From Tubulanus polymorphus (lineage: Eukaryota > Nemertea > Palaeonemertea > Tubulaniformes > Tubulanidae), in NCBI RefSeq assembly GCF_964204645.1, contig NC_134031.1:14655307-14719306 (forward strand): DNA of 64,000 nucleotides, read 5' to 3'. A model generated the notes under the pieces. That model saw only the letters and a list, made by a program, of their open reading frames with translations. It did no database searches and had not been told where the DNA came from. Numbering within the stretch: position 1 is the stretch's first letter; the number at the start of each line of letters is the position of its first letter. Shown here piece by piece: positions 1 to 9,900 of this stretch. A program made the position numbers and the translations under genes.

Positions 1-951
1 TCTGGTGACAGAGTCTATATTTCTGTCCTCAACTGTCGGAACACGATTGCGAACAGTAAAAAGTGACCTGCTAGTAGAAAAGATGGCGTGGCGTTTAAAC
101 ACATCTACAAACCTGGGACCGGTTCCCTAGTCCGGACGTGTCCCTAAATGGTCTTAGATTTTAAGACTGGTCTTAAGTTGTTAGATTGGTTATAAAAAAC
201 AAAATGAGAATAGACTAGTTTAAAGTTGTGGTATTCGTTATGGAACCAAAATGAGCTTAGATTGGTCTCAAGTTGTAAGATTGGTTATAATACCAAAAAA
301 TGAGTTTACACTATTGTAAGATTGGTTATAAAACTAAAATAAGCATATAGACTGGTATGAAGTTATTAGATTTGCTATTGATCATAATTGAGCATAGACG
401 AGTTTTATGTGGTTAGATCGGTTATAGAACCAAAATGAACTAAGACTTAGATCTTAAGTTGTGAAATTGGTTATAAAACTAAAATAAGCTTAGACTGGTC
501 TGAAGTTGATTAGATTCAGCTATAGACCTAAAATGAGCATAGACGAGTTTCATGTTGCTAGATTGGTTAAAGAACCAAAATGAGCTCAAGACTTGCCATA
601 AGTTGTAAGATTGATGGAACCGGCTGGTGCCATATAGACGACTCTCCTTACAGTGTGATGAACTAAAGTGATCAGATAAATAAACCAGAACTTTAGCTAT
701 TTTGAATGCAGTTAACCGCTGAGCTCTGTAAATAACACTTCGATCTATGAGGTCGCTAAATTCATTCACATTGGTCTCAAAATGTTTGTAGTTACGATTG
801 TGTTATCATTTTTCAATTTCTTATATTCTGTGAACATCACATAGAAAGTTGCACGATGAAAAAACTTTCCTCAATTGTAAATTCTCTATCTGATAAATCT
901 TTGGTCAGAGTAAATTAGAAAAATAAGATGTACGTTCATTTATCCTTGTAG
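1..951. other. 5' flank or intron of carbonic anhydrase 1
   Basis: No coding exon could be supported. Bases ~120-620 hold diverged copies of a ~45-bp unit (dispersed family B: aactta, aagaccagtctaagctcat, ggttctatagccaatcta). I looked for a signal-peptide exon ending in phase 1 and did not find one. Confidence 0.6.
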
Positions 952-981
952 AAACCCATTGGCATTACCGACACGATCCAA
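952..981 (+). CDS. carbonic anhydrase 1, micro-exon (30 nt)
   Basis: Acceptor AG at 950-951 and donor gtaagt at 982. It enters and leaves in phase 1 and encodes T-H-W-H-Y-R-H-D-P plus a split Lys. This matches the family N-terminal W-x-Y...W pattern when joined to G-W at 1528. Confidence 0.75.
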
Positions 982-3900
982 GTAAGTATGATTGCAAAAG
1001 CTATGAAACGCCGGAATAATATAAGCTTATCTAAGTGTAAATAAACTTAAGGCTTGCCTCGAATCGAGCTGATTACCTCTGATTATCAGGCGCCGCGGAC
1101 TCAGGATCCGGTTCCACAGTTGTGATTTAGAGTTGGCTATGAGTAATGTTCCATTTCCAACGAGTCAACCTTGAGAGTGAAATTCAGGCTCTGAACTCAT
1201 GTGGACCTGGGTCCCTGCTTGCCGCAGCAAAGACAAAATATTCAAAATGTTCCTCTTCATCCGATGACGACCCATAATCCTTTCTCTAACGGTTCACCGT
1301 AATTCACCTCGCGGAGTGAGCCCTTTAGAGAACCGACACGAGGCCGCAGTTTACTGTAGTTTATGCAGGAAAGCTCATTAACAAGTGAAGCTTTTCGTAT
1401 CTGAATAATTCAATTGCAATTTAACCTGTTTTATTTGCATCCGATGTCCCTGAGAATCTTGTGTAAATTTTGAATCTTAAATGTCATTTATGAAAGAAAT
1501 GAATATATGTACATTTTCTCTGCAGAGGGATGGCCTATGGGCGACTGCCAGTCGACAAACCGACAATCACCGGTCAAACTGTCGACTAAATCTGGAATAA
1601 CTTGTAGTGAAAATCTGGGCTGGATAAATATAGACGGTTTTCGTTCTCAGATACGAGTCAATCTGGTCAACAGCGGCAAAACATGTACGTTCAATAAAAC
1701 ACCGGCACCGGCACCGCTCCGCAAGTTTGCACGGTTGTGTGTGTTTGATTTAAATCTGGACCCAGTAGTGTTGTACAGTCGTTACTTCAGTCTATATTGG
1801 TAGAAAATTGGTAATAAGTTGGTAGATAAGTTACAGAAATAAGATCGTCTTAGACTGGTCTTAACTCTGAGTCTTGACTGTGGTCTACAGTGTCGTTTTC
1901 GGGTGGATCGAATTTGGATCCATTTCTTTTCCAAATTCAACAAATTAAAGACTTAAAGCAACTTTTGAACTTTCTATGGTACCAATCCTTTGACCCAGCC
2001 CCACAGTTGTGTGGCATAAATTTGACTCTGAACCCACACAGTTTTGTGAGACTGTTTTAGTTCTATAGCTGCACCTATATTTCAGTGGTAGGCATTGGCG
2101 CTCCGGGAGAAAATCTAGGTCGCATCAGTGTCACATTGGACAACAAGAAATATCTTCTGAAACAATTTCATTTTCACTGGAGTGGACAAGACTCCCATCC
2201 TCAAGGTTCTGAACATAGCATCGATGGCGCATTCACTGATGTTGAGGTAATTTTAAACCTATTGCATCGACAATATGACCGTTGAATCCGTTAGATTTGA
2301 ATAAATTATTCAAACGTTCATATTCATCTAACCGTCATATGTGAATTCCTACAATTTTTGAGAATTATATTACCACTTAAATCAACCAAAAGTAAATGCT
2401 GGAAAAGTGTACAAAAACCAGGATGATGCGAATAATGCGAATAGCTCAACCTAACTGTAGTACGCCAGTAACCTTTACCACGACTGAACTCTAACCAGCA
2501 ACCTCTAACTTACCAGTCGAGCATGTTAACTAGAATACCAACGCTGTAGCGTTTATCCGGGCACAGTTTCACGAAAAAGTATGAGCCAAAAACGGTCAAA
2601 TTTGAATTACCGTCATTAAGAATATATGAAGTAATAAAAAGCAATTATACCCAAGAGTTAAACTTTTTTTGTGAAACGAGGGCGCCCTGTTTCACAAAAA
2701 AGTTAAAGTCTAAAACGGTATTGAATTGTCGCCGTCATTGAAAACATCAAGTAACAAATGGCAATTATACCCAAAAACTTTTTTGTGAAACTAGGGCCAG
2801 GGCCGAGTTTTATGAAAAACGTTTAAGCCTAAAACGGTTAAGTTTGAATTGTTGTCCTCATTGAAAGCATGAAGTAACCAATGGCAATTATGCCAAAACT
2901 TTCAGGTAACATTTTTTGTGAAACTAATTCGGAGTGGTCAGCGTGGTGACCATTCAGCTGTGGTGACACGCCAGGGCCCGGTTTCATAGACTGAGTATTT
3001 AAGTTATCCCTAGGGGTAAATCGTCAATCTGGATGGCAACCACCATAGTAACAATGAGAAACCATGGTTATAACTGACAAATTTCAAAATGTTCCCAGGG
3101 ACTATTTTTCTTCCACATCTATGAAACCCAGTATAACGACTCTTTTCATTAATAATACCCACTTTCTGATTACAAAATGATTCAATTTTTTCTCGACAAA
3201 TCGAACTAATGATAAATTGTATTTTTTAGATGCACCTCGTGTTTACTGAAGCAGACACGACTTTAGAAATAGATTCAATAGCGATATTGGCGGTTCTCAT
3301 AAAGGCGGATAGCTACCGGGTAATAACAATAGGACAACGAAACAGGATCCAGTTGCATAGTCGTTTCTTGAGTTCGCTAGTCGTATTGAATCCTAAGACT
3401 GGTCTTAAGTTGTTAGATTTGGCAATAAAATTAAGTTAGAGGTCATTAGATTGGGTTATAGAACCAACATAAGGGGTCTCACATTGTGAAATTTGGATGA
3501 AGAACCAAGATGAGCTTGTACTGGTTGGTCTTAAGGTGGTAGATTGGATGTAGAAATAAGTTGGTCTTCGACTAGTTTCAAATCTAAGCCATGGCTATGC
3601 AATTGGCCCCGGGATCCAGTTATACAGTTCTAAGTCTTTAAGATTAGATTATTCTCGCAATATCCCTGTCAAATATATACTAAGATATACCTAGAGTCAG
3701 ACCTGAACTTCACTGGAACCGAGTAATCTAATCTAGTGTTTAAATGAATACCAGCAAAATTTGATCAATTGGAATATGAACTGTGGTGCCTGGAGTTAAA
3801 TCGATTGGAACGTATTATATAGATCCACTGAAATATCATCCAAGCTGAATAAATGATATTTCAAACTCGAAAGACGATTCGTTTTTTTTTCAGGACAACT

Positions 3901-5155
3901 GGAAATTTGCGAAACTTTTCAATGTGGGTCTATCGGACATGTACATCACCAGTTAGTATTTACCGAAATTACTTATTACTCCAAAAAAACATTCTTTTTA
4001 AACGAAAGCTCGAATGAATGGATTGCTCTTTCTGTATTTTATTTCTGTAGAAATGAAAAGTGTACCGGGTTCGATATCGTTGGGAAGTTTATTGTACGGA
4101 GTTGATTTCAATAATTATTTCCGCTACGAAGGCAGTATGACGACACCACCCTGCTCGGAAAACGTAAAATGGACCGTTTTCAGAGACCCGATTTCGATAT
4201 CCAAAACTCAGGTCAGGTTTCACACACCCTATCGGCGGTTTTATGAACCAGTTTTAAGTTTGACCCAAATATCGTTAACTCCAATTTGTTCATGTCGACC
4301 GTTTAGAATAGAACCTGGTCTGTTAAAATCTAGGCCAATAAAGTTTGGGTCATAAATGTAGCACAAGCATAAATACCGGGCAATCTCAACGGTCATCTAC
4401 CCTATTCAACGGTCATCTACCCTATTCAACGGTCATCTACCCTATCCAATGGTGATCAACCCTATTCAATCGTGATTTACCCTATTCAATGGTGATCTAC
4501 CCTGTACAATTGTGATCTATACTATTCAATTGTGATCTTCACTATTCAACGGTGATCTACCCTATTCAATTGTGATCTATCCTATTCGATGGTTATCTAC
4601 CCTATTCAATTTTGATCTACTCTTTTCAATTATGATCTATCCTATTCGATGGTGATCTACCCTATTCGATTTTGATCTACCCTATCCAATGGTGATCAAC
4701 CCTATTCAATTGTGATTTACCCTATTCAATGGTGATCTACCCTGTACAATTGTGATCTATCCTATTCAGTTGTGATCTTCACTATTCAACGGTGATCTAC
4801 CCTATTCAATAGTGATCAACCCTGTACAATTGTGATCTGTCCTATTCAATTGTGATCTTCACTATTCAATTGTGATCTATCCTATTCTATCGTGATCTAC
4901 CCTTTCTATTGGATGGACCCAATTCCACAGTGATCAAAAATTTGACGCGTGTGGGAATTAACCGACTGAGACTGAATTTCTAATTCACAACTGTGGAACT
5001 GGATCCTGAATACCCGTCCTTTAGAATATACATAATTTCTATATATCATGTTTCAGTTGGAGCAACTCAGAAGTTTGATCGCGGTTGGAAGAACTGGCAA
5101 TTTTCGAATCGCCTTCGATCCAACACCAGGAAACAAAGTCGAATTCACTTGTTAG
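952..5155 (+). CDS. secreted-type alpha-carbonic anhydrase, copy 1 (5' end outside window)
   Basis: Zinc enzyme interconverting CO2 and bicarbonate. Seven exons join in frame: 952-981, 1526-1684, 2086-2246, 3230-3319, 3894-3951, 4051-4211, 5057-5155, giving about 252 visible residues and ending in TAG. Family marks in order: W-H-Y ... K-G-W, Cys then RQSPV, QFHFHW (two Zn His), GSEH, E-M-H-L-V (third Zn His), GSMTTPPC and FRDPISIS. The Cys before RQSP and the Cys of TTPPC match the disulfide pair of extracellular members. The residue equivalent to human CA II His64 (N-G-H-S) reads Lys (N-S-G-K-T), as in CA III, so proton shuttling may be weak. Leu198 of the SLTTPP motif reads Met. The signal-peptide exon was not found and is probably before base 1. 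Copy 2 downstream has the same splice phases. Family assignment is firm; secretion is inferred from copy 2. Confidence 0.92.
1526..1684 (+). CDS. carbonic anhydrase 1, RQSP exon
   Basis: Acceptor ctgcag, donor gtacgt. Phase 1 at both ends. Carries the Cys and RQSPV motif and ends at N-S-G-K-T, where the proton-shuttle His is replaced by Lys. Confidence 0.9.
2086..2246 (+). CDS. carbonic anhydrase 1, zinc-site exon
   Basis: Acceptor tttcag, donor gtaatt. Encodes LKQFHFHW with two zinc-binding His, and GSEH. Ends in phase 0. Confidence 0.92.
2555..2950. repeat. ~120-bp tandem repeat, family C
   Basis: Three diverged units, each with a gtttcac-aaaaagtt edge, an aaaacggt-ttgaatt core and a caattatacccaa segment. 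The edge resembles the ends of the inverted-repeat elements at 52757-52865 and ~62690-62828. Confidence 0.75.
2973..3130. mobile_element. short inverted-repeat element (MITE-like), ~155 bp
   Basis: Starts ccggtttcataga and ends with tctatgaaaccca, which are inverted complements. It has no coding capacity and lies in an intron of carbonic anhydrase 1. Confidence 0.6.
3230..3319 (+). CDS. carbonic anhydrase 1, third zinc-His exon
   Basis: Starts after ttttttag in phase 0 with M-H-L-V-F, joining to a preceding E to give the E-M-H-L-V motif. Donor gtaata. Confidence 0.88.
3340..3612. mobile_element. family B inverted-repeat element with internal ~45-bp units
   Basis: Begins ccagttgcatagtcg and ends with ctatgcaattgg, an approximate inverted complement. 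The inside is copies of the gttagattggttatagaacc / agactggtcttaag unit. Confidence 0.6.
3894..3951 (+). CDS. carbonic anhydrase 1, short exon before the TTPPC exon
   Basis: Acceptor after a T run (ttttcag), donor gttagt, phase 0 to 1. Encodes [13 protein letters not shown], matching [13 protein letters not shown] of copy 2. Confidence 0.85.
4051..4211 (+). CDS. carbonic anhydrase 1, TTPPC exon
   Basis: Acceptor ctgtag, donor gtcagg. Encodes [14 protein letters not shown] and F-R-D-P-I-S-I-S, the active-site Thr and the second disulfide Cys. Confidence 0.92.
4380..4910. repeat. 20-bp minisatellite in the last intron of carbonic anhydrase 1
   Basis: About 26 copies of a 20-bp unit close to cctattcaatggtgatctac, with scattered substitutions. 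It occupies most of the 4212-5056 intron. Confidence 0.95.
5057..5155 (+). CDS. carbonic anhydrase 1, last exon
   Basis: Acceptor tttcag, phase 0. Encodes L-E-Q-L-R-S-L ... F-D-P-T-P-G-N and ends F-T-C then TAG, as copy 2 does. A relic of the same exon lies near 6475. Confidence 0.9.
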   Translation: MEQLRSLIAVGRTGNFRIAFDPTPGNKVEFTC

Positions 5156-5198
5156 AAATATTGTATTCAAATTCATATGGTGACATTATCATGAAATG

Positions 5199-5204
5199 AA
5201 TAAA
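5199..5204 (+). terminator. AATAAA polyadenylation signal for carbonic anhydrase 1
   Basis: AATAAA lies 44 bases after the stop codon, in A/T-rich sequence, at the usual distance for an animal 3' end. Confidence 0.6.
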
Positions 5205-5699
5205 TTTACATAAATGACCTAATCATCATTTTTCTCTCTGATTTCTAAACGCGCGCTCGTCTATTTGAATGACTGAACAAACGAATAACATTATCAGAAA
5301 CATTCGTGAGGACACTAGAAACACGAAACAACAACCTGTGTCTGATGTATTTCAAAATATCTGTCGCACTTTATTTTACCAAGTGATGGGTCAATCGGAC
5401 TGTACTGAGATGAATTGCCTTGAAAGATTACCCAAAAACATCTTTGATATTCCCAGAATGAATCTTTGATGGACCCTAGTTTGTGTGGTTTTACAAAACG
5501 TTTCAAAAAGTTTTTTATTTTGGGTTCACAGCCAAAGTCGTGTAAGTCGTCATTTGGAGAAGTCGTCGTATTTCTGAAGTCGTCTCTGTTTTCGAATTCT
5601 GATATGTGTTTCCAATTCAGTTTTACTATTCAAATAGGATCTATTTTTTCGTATTGGAGACATCAATTGGGATTTACCCAATTCAATTAAGACTAGCCC

Positions 5700-6430
5700 C
5701 GTTCTCCTTGACCCAGTTCCCCAGTTGTGAGTTATGGTTGACTAAAGAGTTAACTTAGTGAAAATGAACTAATTTTGAACTGAGTTAACTCTGACACACT
5801 GTGGAACCGGATCCTGAGTTCAGAAATTACTCTAACTTACACAACTGTGGACCTGGATTCTGAGTTCAGAGTTAACTCTAACTTACACATTTGTGGAACT
5901 GGATCCTGAGTTCAGAGTTAATTCTAAGTCACAAAACTACGGACCTGGATTCTGAGTTCAGAGTTAAAAACTCTAACTCACATCTGTGGAACTGGATCCT
6001 GAGTTCAGAGTTTACTCTAACTTACACATTTGTGGAACTGGATCCTGAGTTCAAAGTTAACTCTAACTCACATCTGTGGAACTGGATCCTGAGTTTAGAG
6101 TGAACTTTAACTTACACAACTGTGGAACTAGATCCTGAGTTCAGAGTTAACTCTAACTCACAAAACTGTGGACCTGGATCCTGAGTTTAGAGTGAACTTT
6201 AACTTACACAACTGTGGAACTAGATCCTGAGTTCAGAGTTAATTCTAACTAACACAACCTGTTCTGAGTTGTTCTGAGTTAAATTTGACAGTAGAGTTAA
6301 AGATTCAAAACGAACTGATTTAACAGTAACTGACAACTGTGGAACCGGGTCCCGGATCCTGAGTTAAGATTTAACTCTAACTTGCACAATTGTGGACCTG
6401 GATATTGAGTTAACTCAAAACTGTGGCACC
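5700..6430. repeat. family A minisatellite array
   Basis: About a dozen units of cacaactgtggaactggatc + ctgagttcagagttaactct. The same words form the arms of ~112-bp inverted-repeat elements elsewhere, so the array looks derived from an element end. Confidence 0.9.
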
Positions 6431-6474
6431 GGAAACTGTATGTGCATCTCTTAAAACACTCCTATTCGTCTAAA

Positions 6475-6600
6475 AGGCAACTCAGAAGCTTGTTATTATA
6501 ATTAATAAAAATGGACACTTTCAAATCGCCATCGATCACAACCAGAAAATGAATATTCAAAACTGTTTCAAAAAGTTGTAAATATAAAAAATATTTCTGG
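6475..6600 (+). pseudogene. decayed last exon of a third carbonic anhydrase copy
   Basis: Diverged copy of the last exon of copy 1 (5057-5155): caactcagaag, then tttcaaatcgcc-atcgatc, then aaccagaaaa and aattcaaaactg. The frame is destroyed by substitutions and indels. The following 3' flank (tctctctgatttctaaacgc, then the run from the ATG at 6700) is better conserved. No other exon of this copy was recognised, so it is a remnant of a deleted tandem gene. Confidence 0.75.
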
Positions 6601-6791
6601 CGACATTACCATAAACATATAGTTCGCCGATTTGAAGTATAAGTTTGAAGGCCTAATTATCATTTTCTCTCTGATTTCTAAACGCGCTCGCCCACTTGAA
6701 TGACTGAACAAACGAATAACATTATCAGAAATATTCGTAAGGGCACTAGAAACATAGAACCACAACCTGCATTCGATGTACTTGAAGAATC

Positions 6792-6798
6792 TATAAAA
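6792..6798 (+). promoter_or_regulatory. TATA box of carbonic anhydrase 2
   Basis: TATAAAA, 88 bases before the start codon at 6886. A TATA start site near 6820-6830 would give a ~60-nt 5' UTR. The duplicated block at 5341-5370 has lost the TATA word. Confidence 0.5.
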
Positions 6799-6885
6799 CC
6801 GATGTTTTCGATAAGCTCGATTCAATTTCAAACTGGGGCTCAGCGATTAAATTCTAACTTCCACAGTTTACACCGAGAATCGATA

Positions 6886-6949
6886 ATGTACTATCTAACT
6901 GCGCTGGTTTTGATTGTGGGAATCTTCAATCCTGCACATTCCTCTGCGG
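6886..6949 (+). CDS. carbonic anhydrase 2, signal-peptide exon
   Basis: ATG at 6886. The donor gtaagt follows one base into codon 22 (phase 1). An open frame extends up to 6700, but its upstream part is also present in the duplicated non-coding block at 5269, so I read it as 5' flank/UTR. Confidence 0.8.
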
Positions 6950-9900
6950 GTAAGTTATACAAAATCTTGAAAGGTTTATTTTCTAGGAAAAAAAATGAAA
7001 TTGTTGGTTTTCATCATTCAATTGAACAAACCCCAAAATTGTGGAGAAAAACGAAAAGAGCCATTTTCAAAAACTAAGTGAGTAGTGAAGTATAGACTCA
7101 ATTCAATCAGCCGTTTTCAAAAACTAAGAGAGTAGTGACGTATAGACTCAATTCTATCAGCATTTTTCTAAAATAAGAGAGTTGCAACGTTTAGACTCAA
7201 TTCCATGAGCCATTTTGAAAAAAACTAAGAGAGTAGTGACGTATGGACTTAATTCAATCAGTCATTTTGAAAAACTAAGAGAGTAGTGACGTATGGACCT
7301 AATTCTATCAGCTAATTTCAAATCTAAGAGAGTAGTGACGTTTAGACTCAATCAATTCTATAAGCAATTTTCAAAACTAGGAGAGTAAGTGACGTATCAA
7401 AAAGTTTCTATGAAACTTCCAATCTCTGAAAATAGCTCATAGAATTGATTGGAAATATATATCACTTCTCTCTGCAGGTTTTTTCTTCAAAACCTGAAAT
7501 GTTGTTCCCAATGATTTGAAAATGATCTGATTTTAACTTAAATTCTGCTCAAAATTGTACCTAGCTAAGTAGAAAAGCTTTTTAAACAGGACCCGGTTCC
7601 AAAAGTTCGTATGATACAAAACAAAAAAACTTATTCAGACACCGGAAATAAATCAATTCAAATTGAAACATGTCAACGTTATCTTAGGACAGGCACGGTG
7701 GATTCCAGTCGCGCTGCTTGTCATAATCTACTGAAGCTTTCTTCTCTAAAATACGTCAATGATCATATTCGTATGTAGCAGTATCATCGTATTCTTTACG
7801 TTCTTGTTTATAAAATCGTTATGAAAATAATGATTATTGTTATTGATTTTAAAATTCAGCACGTCTGACGATGGCTATTATCTTATAGCCCAAACGTTGC
7901 TCAAAACGTACGCATTGTTATTCCGTTTTTTGCTGAAGTTATCGCGGATTTGATTACGTAATGAGTAATACAATCTGTAAATGTGTATAGCGACTGTTTC
8001 ATTAAAGAAGAAATGTTCATCGGGATCCAGTTCTACAGTTCTGAGTAAAATTTGACTCTTCAGTTAAAACATTGAAAATTAACTGATTTTTACTCCGAGT
8101 TAACTCTATAACTCACAACTGTGGAACCGGGTCCGGCGCTTAAAGGTTCGCGAAAACCGCATATACAGCACGTACGCTTTAGAAAAAGGCAGGGGCCAGT
8201 CGGCCAAAAGTTGGTTAAAGTTAACCAGTGGATAGTTTACATTTAAAGTCCAACTAAATGTTCATTTTTACTTTGGTATTCGTCCGCCGGTTATCTTAAA
8301 CCAACTTTTGAGAAACTGATATGTCAGACTGCGTTTAAATGAGTCCAAATGGTTCAACAAACATGAGACGGCAATATGCGAATCGATCACAGCTACGAAT
8401 AAAGCAGACCTAACTGTTATAGAATTTATCTATGGCAAGAAATAGAAGGATTTCAAAAAATTGTAGGCCCTATCGGGAAGATAATATATTCTTCTATATC
8501 GAATGACCGTGTCGTGCGCGTATAGGATTTCAATATTGATGTTTCAATATTTCAACGATTGATAAGTGGATCGATAGATTCTCAGTTAGTTTGACACCTG
8601 TTCAATTCAATCACTATCGGAACGAGGTGTGTTCCCTCTTCAGACGGCGGGGTCGAGAATAGCTGAATAAATATTCAGAAAAATCAATTTCAATTGATAT
8701 TTGATACATACACGACGGTTATACGATATCATCCTATATACAAAATACGATACAAAATATCCCTTAAGTAAGCTCGATTATATTCGATATTTGTATCGAG
8801 TAGCTTCGGTTCTCCAACAATGTTATGACGGCTGCTTCCACCAGTGTTGTGGTTCCGGGTTGGGTTCTCCGACTAGCGTTGTAGTAATGAATCTCTCAGC
8901 GATGTTGTGCGGGATCTGTCTTTAGGCCGGATCTTCAGTCCTCGGTCTTGACTTTCTAAATGAGGCTCCCGTTTATAACTTAACCACTTCTTAAGTTACC
9001 TAATAATTCGTTTATTTTTCTCTTACTAGATGTATACAAGAGCTCTGTTAACTCCAGCCTCTTAAATCTCTAACCTTTCTTAAACCCTTTTAAACCTTTT
9101 CTAACAACTATAAACACTTCCTTTTTATATTATTTTCACTTAAGTAACGTGTGCAGGCCCTTTTCCACACATGGCTTGGAATTCATGGATTGTGACGTAT
9201 TCCCACGTCACAACATTCCTCCAATCCATGTATGGGTGAGGACGTATCTGCACACGTCACAATTATCTAAAAATATCTTTTTGCACTCATCAGAGTCCAT
9301 GGCCGCACCATATTAGGTTTTTCTACGTAGACACCTACGTCACTTCCCGACTTGTTTCTTTATATTACTTCTTTTATGTTTATGTACGACGTACGTATCC
9401 ACGCAGGTTGTCTGGCAACAGGAACACTGACCATGAACTCTAGCTTCCGTACATTACTTGTTGGTATAGTTTAACTGCTGATAACTGCACCTACTAATAT
9501 GTTCCCTAAAAGCTTGTTGATATGATTCATGAAAGCCCAATAATATATGTCCTGAAAGTCCCCACAATAATAGTAAGGAAAAAGCAAGTCAAAATATAGT
9601 GGCCTGCACCCGGTTCAATCATGACCACAAGTAGCTGTGCTGAATTGATATGTGACTGTTCCGTTAATCACCTCTCAGCTGTAAAATAGATGGACAAAGC
9701 ATCCATTGGCCGGCGATTCTATGAAAGGGAGGAAATAAGAGTGAAATGAACAAATAACAAACTTTTACAACGTACCTTACCAAGGGCGGAGCCAAGATTT
9801 TTCTATTGAAGAATCGAAATAAGCTGGTATTCAATAGGTCTATCACATCAATCGATGTAAACCAGGCCCAGAGTGTTTTGTTTACTATCACTGATCGACT

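Larger units (their letters stand above)
5057..5345 (+). repeat. duplicated block: last CA exon plus 3' flank (copy A)
   Basis: Matches 6475-6785: CA last exon, gacattatca, the cctaatcatca/ctctctgatttctaaacgcg stretch, and a conserved run beginning at the ATG at 5269. Copy A includes the intact exon. Confidence 0.85.

Noticed and set aside
856-951. short frame starting ATGAAAAAACTT as signal exon of carbonic anhydrase 1
   Set aside because: Not hydrophobic enough, and no donor in phase 1 before the micro-exon.
4380-4910. CRISPR-like array
   Set aside because: Units are contiguous 20-bp tandem copies without unique spacers, in an animal gene intron.
6700-6885. 62-residue N-terminal extension in frame with the carbonic anhydrase 2 signal peptide
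   Set aside because: The same sequence occurs as a non-coding duplicate at 5269-5345, a TATA box lies inside it, and a signal peptide should start at the following Met (6886).
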